A DNA stretch of 35,042 nt. Source: Glycomyces lechevalierae (GTDB taxonomy: Bacteria > Actinomycetota > Actinomycetes > Mycobacteriales > Micromonosporaceae). The DNA is taken from positions 685,927 to 720,968 of the forward strand of contig NZ_JAPZVQ010000001.1 in NCBI RefSeq assembly GCF_027622945.1, given 5' to 3'. This document shows, in pieces, positions 23,493 to 31,540 of this stretch; positions within the stretch are counted from its first letter, which is position 1, and every line of letters begins with the position of its first letter. The position numbers and the translations under genes are program-made. The notes under the pieces are model-generated. The model was given only the letters and a program-made list of their open reading frames with translations. It made no database searches and had not been told where the DNA came from.

Positions 23493-24182
23493 TCAGTCCT
23501 GCACGGTGAAGCGCTTGGTGACGTCCGCGACGACCGGGCGCGCCACGAGCCAGAGCATCGCGGCGAACGCCCACCCGAACAGGAGCAGCACGGCCTCGGA
23601 GCTCATGAGCACCGTGCCGACGGCGACGGCGAGGAGCAGGAGGACGCCGAGGGAGGCCTTCCAGGAGAGGAAGAACTCCGCGGCCGCCACCCGCAGCACG
23701 TCCCGGAACCGGAACGAGAAGAACGAGGACACCACCAGCAGGTGCCCGGCCCACACGGCCAGCACCACGAGGAGCACCGCGCACACGGGCCGCAGGATCG
23801 CCCCGCCGGCGACCTGGCCCGCGAAGGCCACGTTCACCGCGAGGACCGCCGCCAGCGCGAGCACCGGCACGGACCACGCGAGGGTGTCGCGCAGGTTCAT
23901 CCGCAGGCCGCGGAAGAGCGGCCGCGCCGGGCTGAGGTCCTGCTCCTTCGCCCACGCCCGCTGCGCGTACAGCGCCGCGGAGAGCGCGGGCGCGACCGGC
24001 AGGAGCGCGGCGACGAACCATGCGACGTTGCCCGGGTCGGGGGCGAGCAGCATCCACGCGAGCAGCGTCGGCACCCCCGCGACCGCGAGGAAGACCCCGA
24101 GGACGAGGTACCGGTAGACCGCGGCGGTGAACCTGGAGAGCACTCCCGGTCCGACCTCGCCCGCGTGCTGCTGCGTGCTCAT
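23493..24182 (-). CDS. DUF624 membrane protein (YesV-like), last gene of a CUT1 operon
   Basis: A 229-aa membrane protein with about five or six hydrophobic segments. The N-terminal YLVLGVFLAVAGVPTLLAWM and middle FRGLRMNLRDTLAWSVP pattern fits DUF624, a family found beside CUT1 sugar transporters in Bacillus (YesV) and actinobacteria. Its role is unknown; it may assist transporter assembly or regulation. It starts 27 bases after the second permease stop in the same direction. The ribosome binding site (GGAAAGGGG) is weak. Assignment rests on hydropathy, conserved pattern and context. Confidence 0.75.
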   Translation of the reverse strand: MSTQQHAGEVGPGVLSRFTAAVYRYLVLGVFLAVAGVPTLLAWMLLAPDPGNVAWFVAALLPVAPALSAALYAQRAWAKEQDLSPARPLFRGLRMNLRDTLAWSVPVLALAAVLAVNVAFAGQVAGGAILRPVCAVLLVVLAVWAGHLLVVSSFFSFRFRDVLRVAAAEFFLSWKASLGVLLLLAVAVGTVLMSSEAVLLLFGWAFAAMLWLVARPVVADVTKRFTVQD

Positions 24183-24209
24183 GCTGTTCGCCCCTTTCCC
24201 TGGTGCGCG

Positions 24210-25133
24210 TTAACCCTTGACCGATCCAAGCATGACGCCGGAGACGAAGTACCGCTGCACGAAGGGGTAGATCGTCAGGATCGGGATGACGGTGAGGATC
24301 ATCGTCACCGCTTGGATGTTCGCCGAGACCTGCGCGGTCGTCGAGCCCGCGGCCGCCGCCCCTTCGGACGCCGTCGTGGAGGCGCCGGCGATGAGGTTGC
24401 GCAGGAACAGCGTGATCGGGAACAGCTCGCTCTTGTCGAGGTACAGGAACGCGGCGAACCAGTCGTTCCAGAACGCGACGGAGTAGAACAGCACCATCGT
24501 GGCGATCACGGCTTTGGACAGCGGCAGCACGATCTTCCCGAAGATGCCGTACCAGCCGAGGCCGTCGATCTGCGCGGCCTCTTCGAGCTCCTTGGGGAGG
24601 TTCTCGAAGAAGGCCTTCATCACCAGCAGGTTGAACACCGAGATCGCGCCCGGCAGCACCAGCGCCCACATGGTGTTCTTCATGCCCAGCGCGGAGATGA
24701 GCACGTAGTTCGGCACGAGGCCGCCGTTGAAGAACATCGTGAACACGGCGATGCCGATGAGGACCTTGCGGCCCTTCAGGTGCGGCTTCGACAGCACGAA
24801 CGCGTAGGTCGTGGTCAGGGTCATGGCGATCGCCGTGCCGACCACGGTGTACAGGACCGTGTTGCCGTAGTTGCGCCAGAACTGCTCGTTCGACATCACC
24901 GCGGCGTAGGTGTCCACGTTGAAGTCGACCGGCAGGAAGTTCACCTGGCCGGCCTTGATCGCGCCGGAGGAGCTGAACGACTGGGCGAGCACCGTGATGA
25001 ACGGGTACAGCATCCCCAGGCACAGGAGCACCAGGAGGGTGGCGTTGACCGCGCCGAAGACGCGCTCGCCCCTCGAACGCGCCGTCAAGCGCGGTCGCAC
25101 CGCTGCGAGGTCGGTCGTGCGAATGTCGGTCAC
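24210..25133 (-). CDS. CUT1 carbohydrate ABC transporter permease (LplC/YtcP-like)
   Basis: Second permease of the downstream importer, 307 aa, with an N-terminal span (residues about 28-50) and further helices. The EAA loop EEAAQIDGLGWYG is followed by VLPLSKA, and the protein ends in GVMLGSVKG, as in the first operon's permease. GTG 25133 is chosen because it overlaps the upstream TGA (GTGA); an adjacent GTG at 25136 is possible. It is coupled to the preceding permease and followed by DUF624. The substrate is probably an oligosaccharide of plant cell-wall origin, inferred from neighbours only. Confidence 0.93.
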   Translation of the reverse strand: MTDIRTTDLAAVRPRLTARSRGERVFGAVNATLLVLLCLGMLYPFITVLAQSFSSSGAIKAGQVNFLPVDFNVDTYAAVMSNEQFWRNYGNTVLYTVVGTAIAMTLTTTYAFVLSKPHLKGRKVLIGIAVFTMFFNGGLVPNYVLISALGMKNTMWALVLPGAISVFNLLVMKAFFENLPKELEEAAQIDGLGWYGIFGKIVLPLSKAVIATMVLFYSVAFWNDWFAAFLYLDKSELFPITLFLRNLIAGASTTASEGAAAAGSTTAQVSANIQAVTMILTVIPILTIYPFVQRYFVSGVMLGSVKG

Positions 25134-26146
25134 CACAGGCTCGTTCCCGTCGTCCGCCGCGAGATCACGTTCGCGGAAAGCACCATCACCAGGCCGATCA
25201 GGGCCTGGAACAGGCCGATCGCCGTCGCATAACTGAGATTGTTCGACACGAGGCCGACCCGGTAGAGATAGGTCGAGATGACGTCGGCCGTCTCGTAGGT
25301 CAGCGGGTTGTACAGGAGGAACACCTTCTCGAAGCCCACGTTGATGAACGACCCGATGTTGAGGATCAGGAGGGTCACCATCGTGGGGCGGATGCCCGGC
25401 AGCGTGACGTGCCAGGTCTGCCGCCACCGGCCCGCGCCGTCGATCTTCGCCGCCTCGTAGAGCGAGTCGTCGATCGAGGTGAGCGCGGCCAGGTACAGGA
25501 TCGTGCCCCAGCCGACCGTCTGCCACACCTCGGAGCCCACGTAGATGAAGCGGAACCACTCCGCGCGCTGCAGGAACGGGACCTCTTCGCCGCCGAAGGC
25601 GCCGATGATCTGGTTCACCGTGCCCTCCAGCGAGAGCAGCTGCATGAGCATGCCGACGATGATCACGATCGACAGGAAGTGCGGCAGGTACGAGATCGAC
25701 TGCACGAACTTCTTGAAGTACTGCTGGCGCACTTCGTTCAGCATGAGCGCCAGGATGATCGGGAGCGGGAAGCACACGACCATCGTCACGGAGCCCAGGA
25801 CGACCGTGTTCGTGAAGACGTGCCAGAACGACGGGTCGTTGATGAACATCTCGATGTAGCGCAGGCCGACCCACTCGTCGCCGAAGATGCTGCCGCCGGG
25901 GCGGAACCTCCGGAACGCGATGACGTTGCCGAGCATCGGGCCGTACTTGAACACGATGAAGAAGATCAGCGGCACGATGGCCAGCGAGTAGAGCTGCCAG
26001 TCGCGCTTGAACGCGTCCCGCCAGGTCTGCTTCCGCACGCGGTACCGCGTCTTCGGCACACGCTGGCGCGGCACCGCGTGCGCGGGTTCCTCGGTGGCCC
26101 CGCGGGCCGAGACCCGCGGGGACTGCTCGTCTTGTGTGAGGGGCAT
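25130..26146 (-). CDS. CUT1 carbohydrate ABC transporter permease (LplB-like)
   Basis: First permease of this importer, 338 aa. A 45-residue polar N-terminal tail precedes about six helices (first about 53-70). The EAA loop YEAAKIDGAGRWRQTW with ITLP-type continuation (HVTLPGIRP) contacts the ATPase. The start ATG has a strong GGGAGGGAG site upstream. It follows the binding-protein gene across an 81-base gap that holds a stem-loop, and overlaps the next permease by four bases. No ATPase gene is in the operon, typical for CUT1 systems that share MsiK. Confidence 0.93.
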   Translation of the reverse strand: MPLTQDEQSPRVSARGATEEPAHAVPRQRVPKTRYRVRKQTWRDAFKRDWQLYSLAIVPLIFFIVFKYGPMLGNVIAFRRFRPGGSIFGDEWVGLRYIEMFINDPSFWHVFTNTVVLGSVTMVVCFPLPIILALMLNEVRQQYFKKFVQSISYLPHFLSIVIIVGMLMQLLSLEGTVNQIIGAFGGEEVPFLQRAEWFRFIYVGSEVWQTVGWGTILYLAALTSIDDSLYEAAKIDGAGRWRQTWHVTLPGIRPTMVTLLILNIGSFINVGFEKVFLLYNPLTYETADVISTYLYRVGLVSNNLSYATAIGLFQALIGLVMVLSANVISRRTTGTSLW

Positions 26147-26162
26147 AAGTGCTCCCTCCCGT

Positions 26163-26201
26163 CCGCTCCGGAGCGGCTGATTCGCGAGTGCGGCTCAGCC
26201 G
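26163..26201 (-). other. Stem-loop between binding-protein and permease genes
   Basis: CCGCTCCGGAGCGG (26163-26176) is a perfect palindrome, and CGGCTGA (26174-26180) pairs with TCAGCCG (26195-26201) over a 14-base loop. There is no T-tract. Such hairpins often stabilise the upstream message or reduce read-through so that the binding protein is made in excess over permeases. That role is inferred. Confidence 0.5.
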
Positions 26202-26227
26202 TGTTCACCAGCCACTCCGGGGGCGGA

Positions 26228-27907
26228 TCAGGAGTTCTCCTCCTCGAAACGCTCGCGGGCGGTGTTGATGAGGTCGACGTACTGCTGCAGGCCCTGGGCC
26301 TCGAGCTCGCCGACGTAGTCGTCCCATTCGGCGATGTCGCGCTCGCCGAGGATGAACTTCAGCGTGTTCGTGTCCACGGTGTCCTTGATCGGGGTCGCGA
26401 GCAGCGAGGACGACTCCAGCTCCGCCTCGTCGAGCGGCGCGGGCGGGTTCGGGTCGCGGGGGGTACGGCTCGAAAGCACGGCGTCGACGTACTCGACGAA
26501 CGTGGGCGAGTTGTAGGACTCCTTGAGCGCCCGGGACTCGGACGAGTCGGCGAACACGGCGTTGGACCAGCCGAGGTCGCGCTGGATGTCCGTGGGCGCG
26601 CCCGCGTTGATGTTGTAGGCGTTGAGGGAATACTCGGGCTTGAGGGTGATCTTGCCGGAGGCGTCCTTGGTGTAGGTGTCGTCGAGGACGCCCCAGCGGA
26701 TGAGCTCGCGGGCCTCCTGGTTGTAGTAGAGCCAGTCGAGGAACTGGAGGATCGCGATGAAGTTCTCCGAGTCCGCGATCTCGGCGTTCAGCATGAAGCC
26801 GTTCCAGAAGTTGCGCGGCTCCACGATCTGGCCGGCGGGTCCGCCCGGCGGGGGGATCACGACGACCTCGTGGTTGCCTTCGCCGACGGTCTCGTTGAGG
26901 GCCTGCTGGAACTCGATCGCGGTGCCCGGCGAGCCGGACGCGGCGAACACGAGGTTGCCGGCGACCTTCTCGGTGACGCTGCCGCCGCCGGAGCCGTCGT
27001 TCGACGCGGTCATGGAGTCGGTGTCGAGGAGGCCGTCCTCGACGAGGCCGCGGAAGAACTCGACCATCTGCTTGTAGCCCTCGGTGACGGCGGTGTACTC
27101 GAGCTTGCCGGAGCCGTCGTCCACCATGCCGTTGCCGAAGCCCCAGCCGGCCCGCGCACCCCAGGCGTGGGAGGCGTAGTTGAGCATCGACGCGCCCTCG
27201 AACCCGTCCGCGAGCGGCTTGGAGTCGGGGTACTTCGCCTTGATCTTGACCAGCGCCGCGCGCATCTCGTCCCAGGTCTGGGGCACGCCGGCGCCGACCT
27301 CGTCGAAGATGTCCTTGCGGATGACCACGGTGAACACGGGGACCGAGACCTCCTGGAGGCCCGGCAGCATGTAGTACTTGCCGTCGGCCTGCTTCAGGTT
27401 GTCGATCATGTCGCCGAGGTCCCATTCCTCGACGTACTTCTGGAAGTTCGGCATGTGCTCGACATAGTCGCTCATCGGCAGGATCGCGCCGGAGGAGACG
27501 AACGAGTTCTCCTCACCGGTGTAGACCAGCGGGATGACCGTGGGGGCGTCGCCCGCGCTGATGAGGAGACTGCGCTTCTCGGTGGCGTCACTGAACGGGA
27601 TGTTCGTGACTTCCATCTTCACGTTGGTGCGCTTCTCGACTTCCGTGAAGAACTGCCAGCTGTCCTTGATCGGCAGGTCGGGCCAGTCGGTCCACAGGAC
27701 CGACAGGGTGAAGGGCTCGGTCGCCGTGAACTGCTGGTCGGCCGCGAAGCCCTCCATCGCGCCCTTGGACTGGGCTTCGACGTCGATCTCAGTGCCGCCG
27801 TCGTCGCTGCACGCCGCGAGCGCGGCCATGCCGGACGCGGCGAGCGAGAATCCGATGACTCCGCGACGGGTGGCTCCACTGGGCGTCCGCCCGAACACAC
27901 CTGACAT
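26228..27907 (-). CDS. Extracellular solute-binding lipoprotein (LplA/YtcQ-like, CUT1)
   Basis: Substrate-capture protein of the importer, 559 aa, the longer size typical of the LplA/YtcQ group. The N-terminus has twin arginines (14-15, TRRGVIGF) and a lipobox LAAC with Cys33, so it is a lipoprotein that may use the Tat route. The mature part has type I binding-protein features: WTDWPDLP near the start, GVPQTWDEM, and the late LDWLYYNQEA segment. ATG 27907 has GGAGGAG at good spacing. It is the first gene of the operon and is preceded by a near-consensus promoter. The ligand is unknown; an oligosaccharide from pectin or hemicellulose is likely from context. Confidence 0.93.
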   Translation of the reverse strand: MSGVFGRTPSGATRRGVIGFSLAASGMAALAACSDDGGTEIDVEAQSKGAMEGFAADQQFTATEPFTLSVLWTDWPDLPIKDSWQFFTEVEKRTNVKMEVTNIPFSDATEKRSLLISAGDAPTVIPLVYTGEENSFVSSGAILPMSDYVEHMPNFQKYVEEWDLGDMIDNLKQADGKYYMLPGLQEVSVPVFTVVIRKDIFDEVGAGVPQTWDEMRAALVKIKAKYPDSKPLADGFEGASMLNYASHAWGARAGWGFGNGMVDDGSGKLEYTAVTEGYKQMVEFFRGLVEDGLLDTDSMTASNDGSGGGSVTEKVAGNLVFAASGSPGTAIEFQQALNETVGEGNHEVVVIPPPGGPAGQIVEPRNFWNGFMLNAEIADSENFIAILQFLDWLYYNQEARELIRWGVLDDTYTKDASGKITLKPEYSLNAYNINAGAPTDIQRDLGWSNAVFADSSESRALKESYNSPTFVEYVDAVLSSRTPRDPNPPAPLDEAELESSSLLATPIKDTVDTNTLKFILGERDIAEWDDYVGELEAQGLQQYVDLINTARERFEEENS

Positions 27908-27986
27908 GTCTCTCCTCCTTGAGATTGCCCAAAAAACTCGGCCCTCCGACTATCTTCGGTGGGCGAGATCACGTTGCCGTAACGAT

Positions 27987-28049
27987 CGAAACTTTCGGGG
28001 CTATTTCCGATAACTTCCAGAGCTTAGTAACAACAACCAGTGATGTCAA
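27987..28049 (-). promoter_or_regulatory. Promoter and LacI-like operator of the binding-protein operon
   Basis: On the minus strand TTGACA (complement of 28044-28049), a 17-base spacer and TAAGCT (complement of 28021-28026) form a good promoter, with a start near 28014. About 17 bases downstream CGAAACTTTCG (27987-27997) is a perfect palindrome around a central C, of the type bound by LacI-family sugar repressors. The leader is about 107 bases long and ends in GGAGGAG. Confidence 0.7.
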
Positions 28050-28424
28050 TGAATCTCTTATCGTGACTGATGCATGACGCACCGCAGTCGTCGAGGGGGT
28101 TATGAAAATAGGCGGAAACAACCGCAAAAGCCGTGATCAGAAAGCCTTCATTGCAGGTAGGAGCCGCTCGCTGGAGTGGTCTCGCCCCGGCCTCCCGGAA
28201 CGCCCGGAAATCGCATTCCTTCGCCGTTTCCCGCCCGATTATGCCATCACTGGCAAGCCTTCTCCACCGATGTTAACGGTTCGACAACATCCGGAACTGG
28301 CCGGAACTTCCAAAGGTTAGATGACCGCATCGTGGGATCGACGGTGATTTTCGGCTCTCAGCCGAGCACGGCCGAGAGGAGTTCGGGACCTTCCGGAGCG
28401 GCCCGGCACGCCCTGAGGGGCCGA
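28050..28424. other. Gene-free region, AT-richer
   Basis: I see no supportable gene here. Small open frames lack ribosome binding sites and recognisable content. Repeated CCGGAACT units near 28291-28310 and GGAACTTCC (28303-28311) are weak dyads. The region separates the divergently oriented ends of two minus-strand operons and may contain only spacer DNA. Confidence 0.6.
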
Positions 28425-28461
28425 AAAGCGGGCCCCGGCGGTGATCGCCGGGGCCCGCTTT
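28425..28461 (-). terminator. Strong intrinsic terminator of the KduD/dehydrogenase operon
   Basis: AAAGCGGGCCCCGGCG (28425-28440) and its exact complement (28446-28461) form a 16-bp stem with a GTGAT loop. Read on the minus strand it is followed by CTTTTCGG. It lies about 34 bases past the KduD stop, exactly where the operon should end. Confidence 0.88.
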
Positions 28462-28462
28462 G

Positions 28463-28498
28463 GGGTGGTTCAGTGGGTGGTTCAGTGGGGTGGCTCAG
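28463..28498. repeat. 12-bp tandem repeat, three copies, at the KduD stop
   Basis: GGGTGGTTCAGT at 28463-28474 and 28475-28486 is followed by GGGGTGGCTCAG (28487-28498). The last unit overlaps the end of the SDR gene including its stop codon, so the first two look like duplications of the gene end into the 3' region before the terminator. Confidence 0.8.
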
Positions 28499-29250
28499 CG
28501 GCCGAGCCAGCCGCCGTCCACGGGGATGATCGCGCCGGAGACGTAGTCGGAGGCGGGGCTGGCAAGGAATACCGTGGCGCCCGCGAGGTCACTCGGCTTG
28601 CCCCAGCGGCCGGCCGGGATGCGTTCCAGGATCGCCTTGGAGCGGTCCGGATCGTCTTGCAGCGCTTGGGTGTTGTCCGTGGCGATGTAGCCGGGGGCGA
28701 TCGCGTTCACCGTGACGCCGCGGGCGGACCACTCGTTCGCCAGCGCGCGGGTGAGGCCCGCGATGCCGGACTTGGCGGCCGCGTAGCCCGGGACGTTGAT
28801 GCCGCCCTGGAAGCTCAGCAGCGAGGCCGTGAAGACGACTTTGCCGGAGCCGCGTTCGAGCATCGTGCGGCCCACGGCGCGCGTCAGCGCGAACTGGCTC
28901 GTGAGGTTGACCTGCAGGACCTCGTCCCAGTACGCGTCGGAGTGCTCGGCGGCGGGCGCGCGGCGGATCGTGCCGGCGTTGTTGACGAGGATGTCGACCG
29001 GTTCGGCCGCGAGGTCGTCGGCGAGCGCGGTGACCTGCTCGGGGTCGTTGAAGTCGGCCTGGATCGCCCGGAAGTTCCGGCCGAGCTCGGTCACGCGCTT
29101 CGCTATAAGAGAGCCTTCGGGCTCGATGGTGGCGGAGACGCCGATGACGTCGGCGCCGGCGGCGGCGAGGGCCTCGGCCATCGCGAAGCCGATGCCGCGC
29201 TTGGCGCCGGTGACGACCGCGAGGCGGCCGGTGAGGTCGAACGGGTTCAT
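28495..29250 (-). CDS. kduD: KduD-like SDR (2-keto-3-deoxy-sugar-acid dehydrogenase)
   Basis: Short-chain dehydrogenase of 251 aa. The cofactor motif TGAKRGIG (14-21), NNAGTIRR (90-97), Ser143, and Tyr156/Lys160 (YAAAK) form the SDR active site. NNAGxIRR and the overall length match KduD, which reduces or oxidises 2-keto-3-deoxygluconate/5-keto-4-deoxyuronate in pectin breakdown. Because the operon regulator also controls an L-fuconate dehydratase, it could instead be a 2-keto-3-deoxy-L-fuconate dehydrogenase. No kduI is present in the window. It follows the zinc dehydrogenase by five bases and ends at the tandem repeat and terminator. The gene symbol is used for the family resemblance. Confidence 0.82.
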   Translation of the reverse strand: MNPFDLTGRLAVVTGAKRGIGFAMAEALAAAGADVIGVSATIEPEGSLIAKRVTELGRNFRAIQADFNDPEQVTALADDLAAEPVDILVNNAGTIRRAPAAEHSDAYWDEVLQVNLTSQFALTRAVGRTMLERGSGKVVFTASLLSFQGGINVPGYAAAKSGIAGLTRALANEWSARGVTVNAIAPGYIATDNTQALQDDPDRSKAILERIPAGRWGKPSDLAGATVFLASPASDYVSGAIIPVDGGWLGR

Positions 29251-29255
29251 GGCTG

Positions 29256-30278
29256 CTACTCCTGCCCGGCTTGGACGTCGATGAGGATCTTCATGGCGTC
29301 GCCGCCGGTGAGGGCGTCGAACGCGGACTGGATGTCGCGCAGGGGCACGGTCTTGGTGATGAGCGTGTCCGCCGGGATCGCGCCGGTGGCGAGCAGGGCG
29401 ACGGCGGTGTCGAAGTCGTCGCGCTGGTAGACGCGGGCGCCGAGGAGGCGCAGTTCGCGCCAGAACACGCGCTGGAGGTTGATCGGGCGGGGCTCGGGGT
29501 GGATCGCGACGACGACGAGGGTGCCGCGCACCTTGGCGTAGTCGACCGCGCCGAGGACGGCCGCGGCGGCGCCCGAGACCTCGAAGACGACGTCCGCGCC
29601 CGCGCCGCCCGTCCACTCCTCGACCCAGGCCACGGGGTCCTCGAGCGGGTCGAGGACGGTGAAGCCGAGGTCGGCGATGGTCTTGCGGCGCTTGGGGTCG
29701 AGCTCGACCACGGCGACCTCGCCGCCGAAGGAGCGGGCGACGGCGGCGATGAGTACGCCGATGGGGCCGCCGCCGATGACGACGGCCTTCTGGCCGGCCT
29801 CGAGTTCGGCGCGGCGCACGTCGTGGACGGCGACGGCGGTGGGCTCGACCAGGGCCGCGTGCTGCAGCGAGAGTCCCGCGGGCAGCGGCACGAGGAGTCC
29901 GGCGTCGACGTTCCAGCGGCCTTGGAGCGCGCCGGGCGAGTCGATGCCCACGAAGTCGAGGTTCTGGCAGATGTGGGAGTTCCCGGCGAGGCACGCGGGG
30001 CAGGTGCCGTCCCAGGCGAGGGGCATGACGGTGACCGGGTCGCCCACGGACCAGCCTGCGACGCCGTCGCCGAGGGCGCTGATGGTTCCGCTCATCTCGT
30101 GGCCGATCACGGCGGGGGTGGCGACGCGGGCGTCCATGTGGCCGCTGAGGATGTGCAGGTCCGTGCCGCAGATCCCGTTGTAGGCCACCGCGATCTGGAC
30201 CTCGCCGGGGCCGGGCGGGGCCGGCTCGGCCTCCCCCACGGTCATGGTCCGGTTTCCTGCGTAGTGTGCGGCGAGCAC
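29256..30278 (-). CDS. Zinc-dependent medium-chain alcohol/polyol dehydrogenase
   Basis: NAD(P)-dependent dehydrogenase of 340 aa in the sorbitol/threonine dehydrogenase group. Catalytic zinc ligands are Cys37 (GICGTD) and His60-Glu61 (GHE). The structural-zinc loop is C-x2-C-x7-C (Cys93, 96 and 104), with Asp90 in place of the usual first Cys. The Rossmann motif VVIGGGPIGVL follows. The GTG start at 30278 is chosen because GAGGAGG lies five bases upstream; a GTG at 30329 lacks such a site and lies inside the probable leader. It is the first gene of the operon with the SDR, behind a LacI-type operator. The substrate is probably a sugar, polyol or sugar acid. Confidence 0.88.
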   Translation of the reverse strand: MLAAHYAGNRTMTVGEAEPAPPGPGEVQIAVAYNGICGTDLHILSGHMDARVATPAVIGHEMSGTISALGDGVAGWSVGDPVTVMPLAWDGTCPACLAGNSHICQNLDFVGIDSPGALQGRWNVDAGLLVPLPAGLSLQHAALVEPTAVAVHDVRRAELEAGQKAVVIGGGPIGVLIAAVARSFGGEVAVVELDPKRRKTIADLGFTVLDPLEDPVAWVEEWTGGAGADVVFEVSGAAAAVLGAVDYAKVRGTLVVVAIHPEPRPINLQRVFWRELRLLGARVYQRDDFDTAVALLATGAIPADTLITKTVPLRDIQSAFDALTGGDAMKILIDVQAGQE

Positions 30279-30341
30279 GGCTGCCTCCTCGGGGGACGGG
30301 TGCGAATCGGTCGTCGCCGAGGATCCCACACAAACCGCGAA

Positions 30342-30359
30342 TGCGCAATCGTTTGCTCA
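30342..30359. promoter_or_regulatory. LacI-type operator, site 1
   Basis: TGCGCAATCGTTTGCTCA (30342-30359) is an imperfect palindrome of the TGCGCAAnCGnTTGCGCA form. An 11-base core CAATCGTTTGC is identical to the site at 31453-31463. It lies between the divergent zinc dehydrogenase and LacI genes, so it could control both. Confidence 0.75.
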
Positions 30360-30389
30360 CCGCGTGGGCCCATAGGCGATACTGGAGCC

Positions 30390-31400
30390 GTGGCGAAACT
30401 CAGCGATGTGGCGGCCCGCGCGGGCGTCTCGGTCTCGGCGGTCTCCAGGGTGCTCTCCGGCGACCCGTCCGCGCGGCTCAGCGAGGCGACCCGGGAGCGG
30501 GTGCGCAAGGCCGCCGGGGAGGTCGGGTACCACCCGAACTTCGCCGGCCGGGCGCTGAAGCTCGCGCGCACGGACGTCATCGCGCTCATCGTCCCGGACG
30601 TGACGAACTCGCTGTTCGCGGACCTCACGCGCGGCGTGGAGGACGAGGCGGTCGCGCGCGGCTGCGTCATGCTGCTGGCACGCAGCGAGGACATGCAGCC
30701 CGGCGGGAGCATGTTCGACCGGCTCGTGGGCGAGGGCCGGGTCGACGGCATCGTGCTCCAGCCTCGCGACGGCACCGACCCCGAGGAGCTGGCGCAGTCG
30801 GTGGGCGTGCGCGCCCCGATCGTGACGATCCACCAGCGGATCCCGGGCGCGAGTTCGGTGGTGGTGCCCGACGCGCGTGCGGCGCGGCTGGCCACTGAGC
30901 ATCTGATCGCTTTGGGGCACAGGCGGATCGGTTTCGCGGGTGGTCTGGCGGGCTCGCCGACCGCGCAGCGGCGCGCGGCGGGGTACGCCGAGGCGCTGGA
31001 GGCGGCCGGGATCGCCCACGACCCCGCGCTGGTCACGTGGCGCGGCTACCGGGAGCCGGACGGGCGGGCGTCCACCGCGGAACTGCTCGCACTCCCCCAG
31101 CGGCCCACGGCGATCGTGGCCGCCAACGTCAACGCCGCCGTCGGCGTCCTGGCCCAGGCCCGGGCGCAGGGGCTGGCGGTGCCGCAGGAGCTCTCGGTGG
31201 TCGCGGTCCACGACGCGTGGACGGCCGCGCACACCTGGCCGCCGCTCACCTGCGTCCGCATGCCGCTCTACGAACTCGGCCGCACCGCGGTGAGCGCGCT
31301 CGCGAACGTCATCGACGGCGGGCCCGTCGAGCACCGCAGCGTCGAGGACCCGGGACCGGTGCTCGTCGAGCGCGAATCGACCGCCGCGCCCCGCGGCTGA
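30390..31400 (+). CDS. LacI family transcriptional regulator
   Basis: Sugar-responsive repressor of 336 aa. The N-terminal helix-turn-helix begins AKLSDVAARAGVSVSAVSRVLSG and the hinge is YHPNFAGRALKL. The core has IALIVPDVTNSLFADL and later the GHRRIGFAGG and VVAVHDAW motifs of the periplasmic-binding fold. GTG 30390 fits the family start; GGAG is only two bases away and GATACT at 30378-30383 suggests a leaderless message. It sits between two near-identical operators, one in front of the divergent dehydrogenase/SDR operon and one before the fuconate dehydratase, so it probably controls both and itself. The inducer is likely a sugar acid or its precursor. Confidence 0.93.
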   Translation: MAKLSDVAARAGVSVSAVSRVLSGDPSARLSEATRERVRKAAGEVGYHPNFAGRALKLARTDVIALIVPDVTNSLFADLTRGVEDEAVARGCVMLLARSEDMQPGGSMFDRLVGEGRVDGIVLQPRDGTDPEELAQSVGVRAPIVTIHQRIPGASSVVVPDARAARLATEHLIALGHRRIGFAGGLAGSPTAQRRAAGYAEALEAAGIAHDPALVTWRGYREPDGRASTAELLALPQRPTAIVAANVNAAVGVLAQARAQGLAVPQELSVVAVHDAWTAAHTWPPLTCVRMPLYELGRTAVSALANVIDGGPVEHRSVEDPGPVLVERESTAAPRG

Positions 31401-31412
31401 CCCTCCTCCGCC

Positions 31413-31466
31413 TTGCGCCGGGCGGCGACCCCGGCTAAGGTCAACACCTGATCAATCGTTTGCGCA
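31413..31466 (+). promoter_or_regulatory. fucD promoter and LacI operator, site 2
   Basis: TTGCGC (31413-31418), a 17-base spacer and TAAGGT (31436-31441) form a plausible promoter. Directly at the expected start lies TGATCAATCGTTTGCGCA (31449-31466), which overlaps the palindrome CGTTTGCGCAAACG (31457-31470). Repressor binding here would block initiation. Confidence 0.7.
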
Positions 31467-31540
31467 AACGGCTGGGGACGCGCGAGGGCGCCGCACCCGC
31501 GCCGCCGCGGACCACCCGACCAGCACCTGAGGAACACCGC

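Noticed and set aside
25409..27904. 831-codon plus-strand frame opposite the sugar transporter genes
   Set aside because: The composition is an antisense shadow; it crosses several genes that have ribosome binding sites and conserved motifs on the minus strand.
28102..28320. 72-codon open frame in the gene-free region
   Set aside because: There is no ribosome binding site, no recognisable content, and codon use differs from real genes here.
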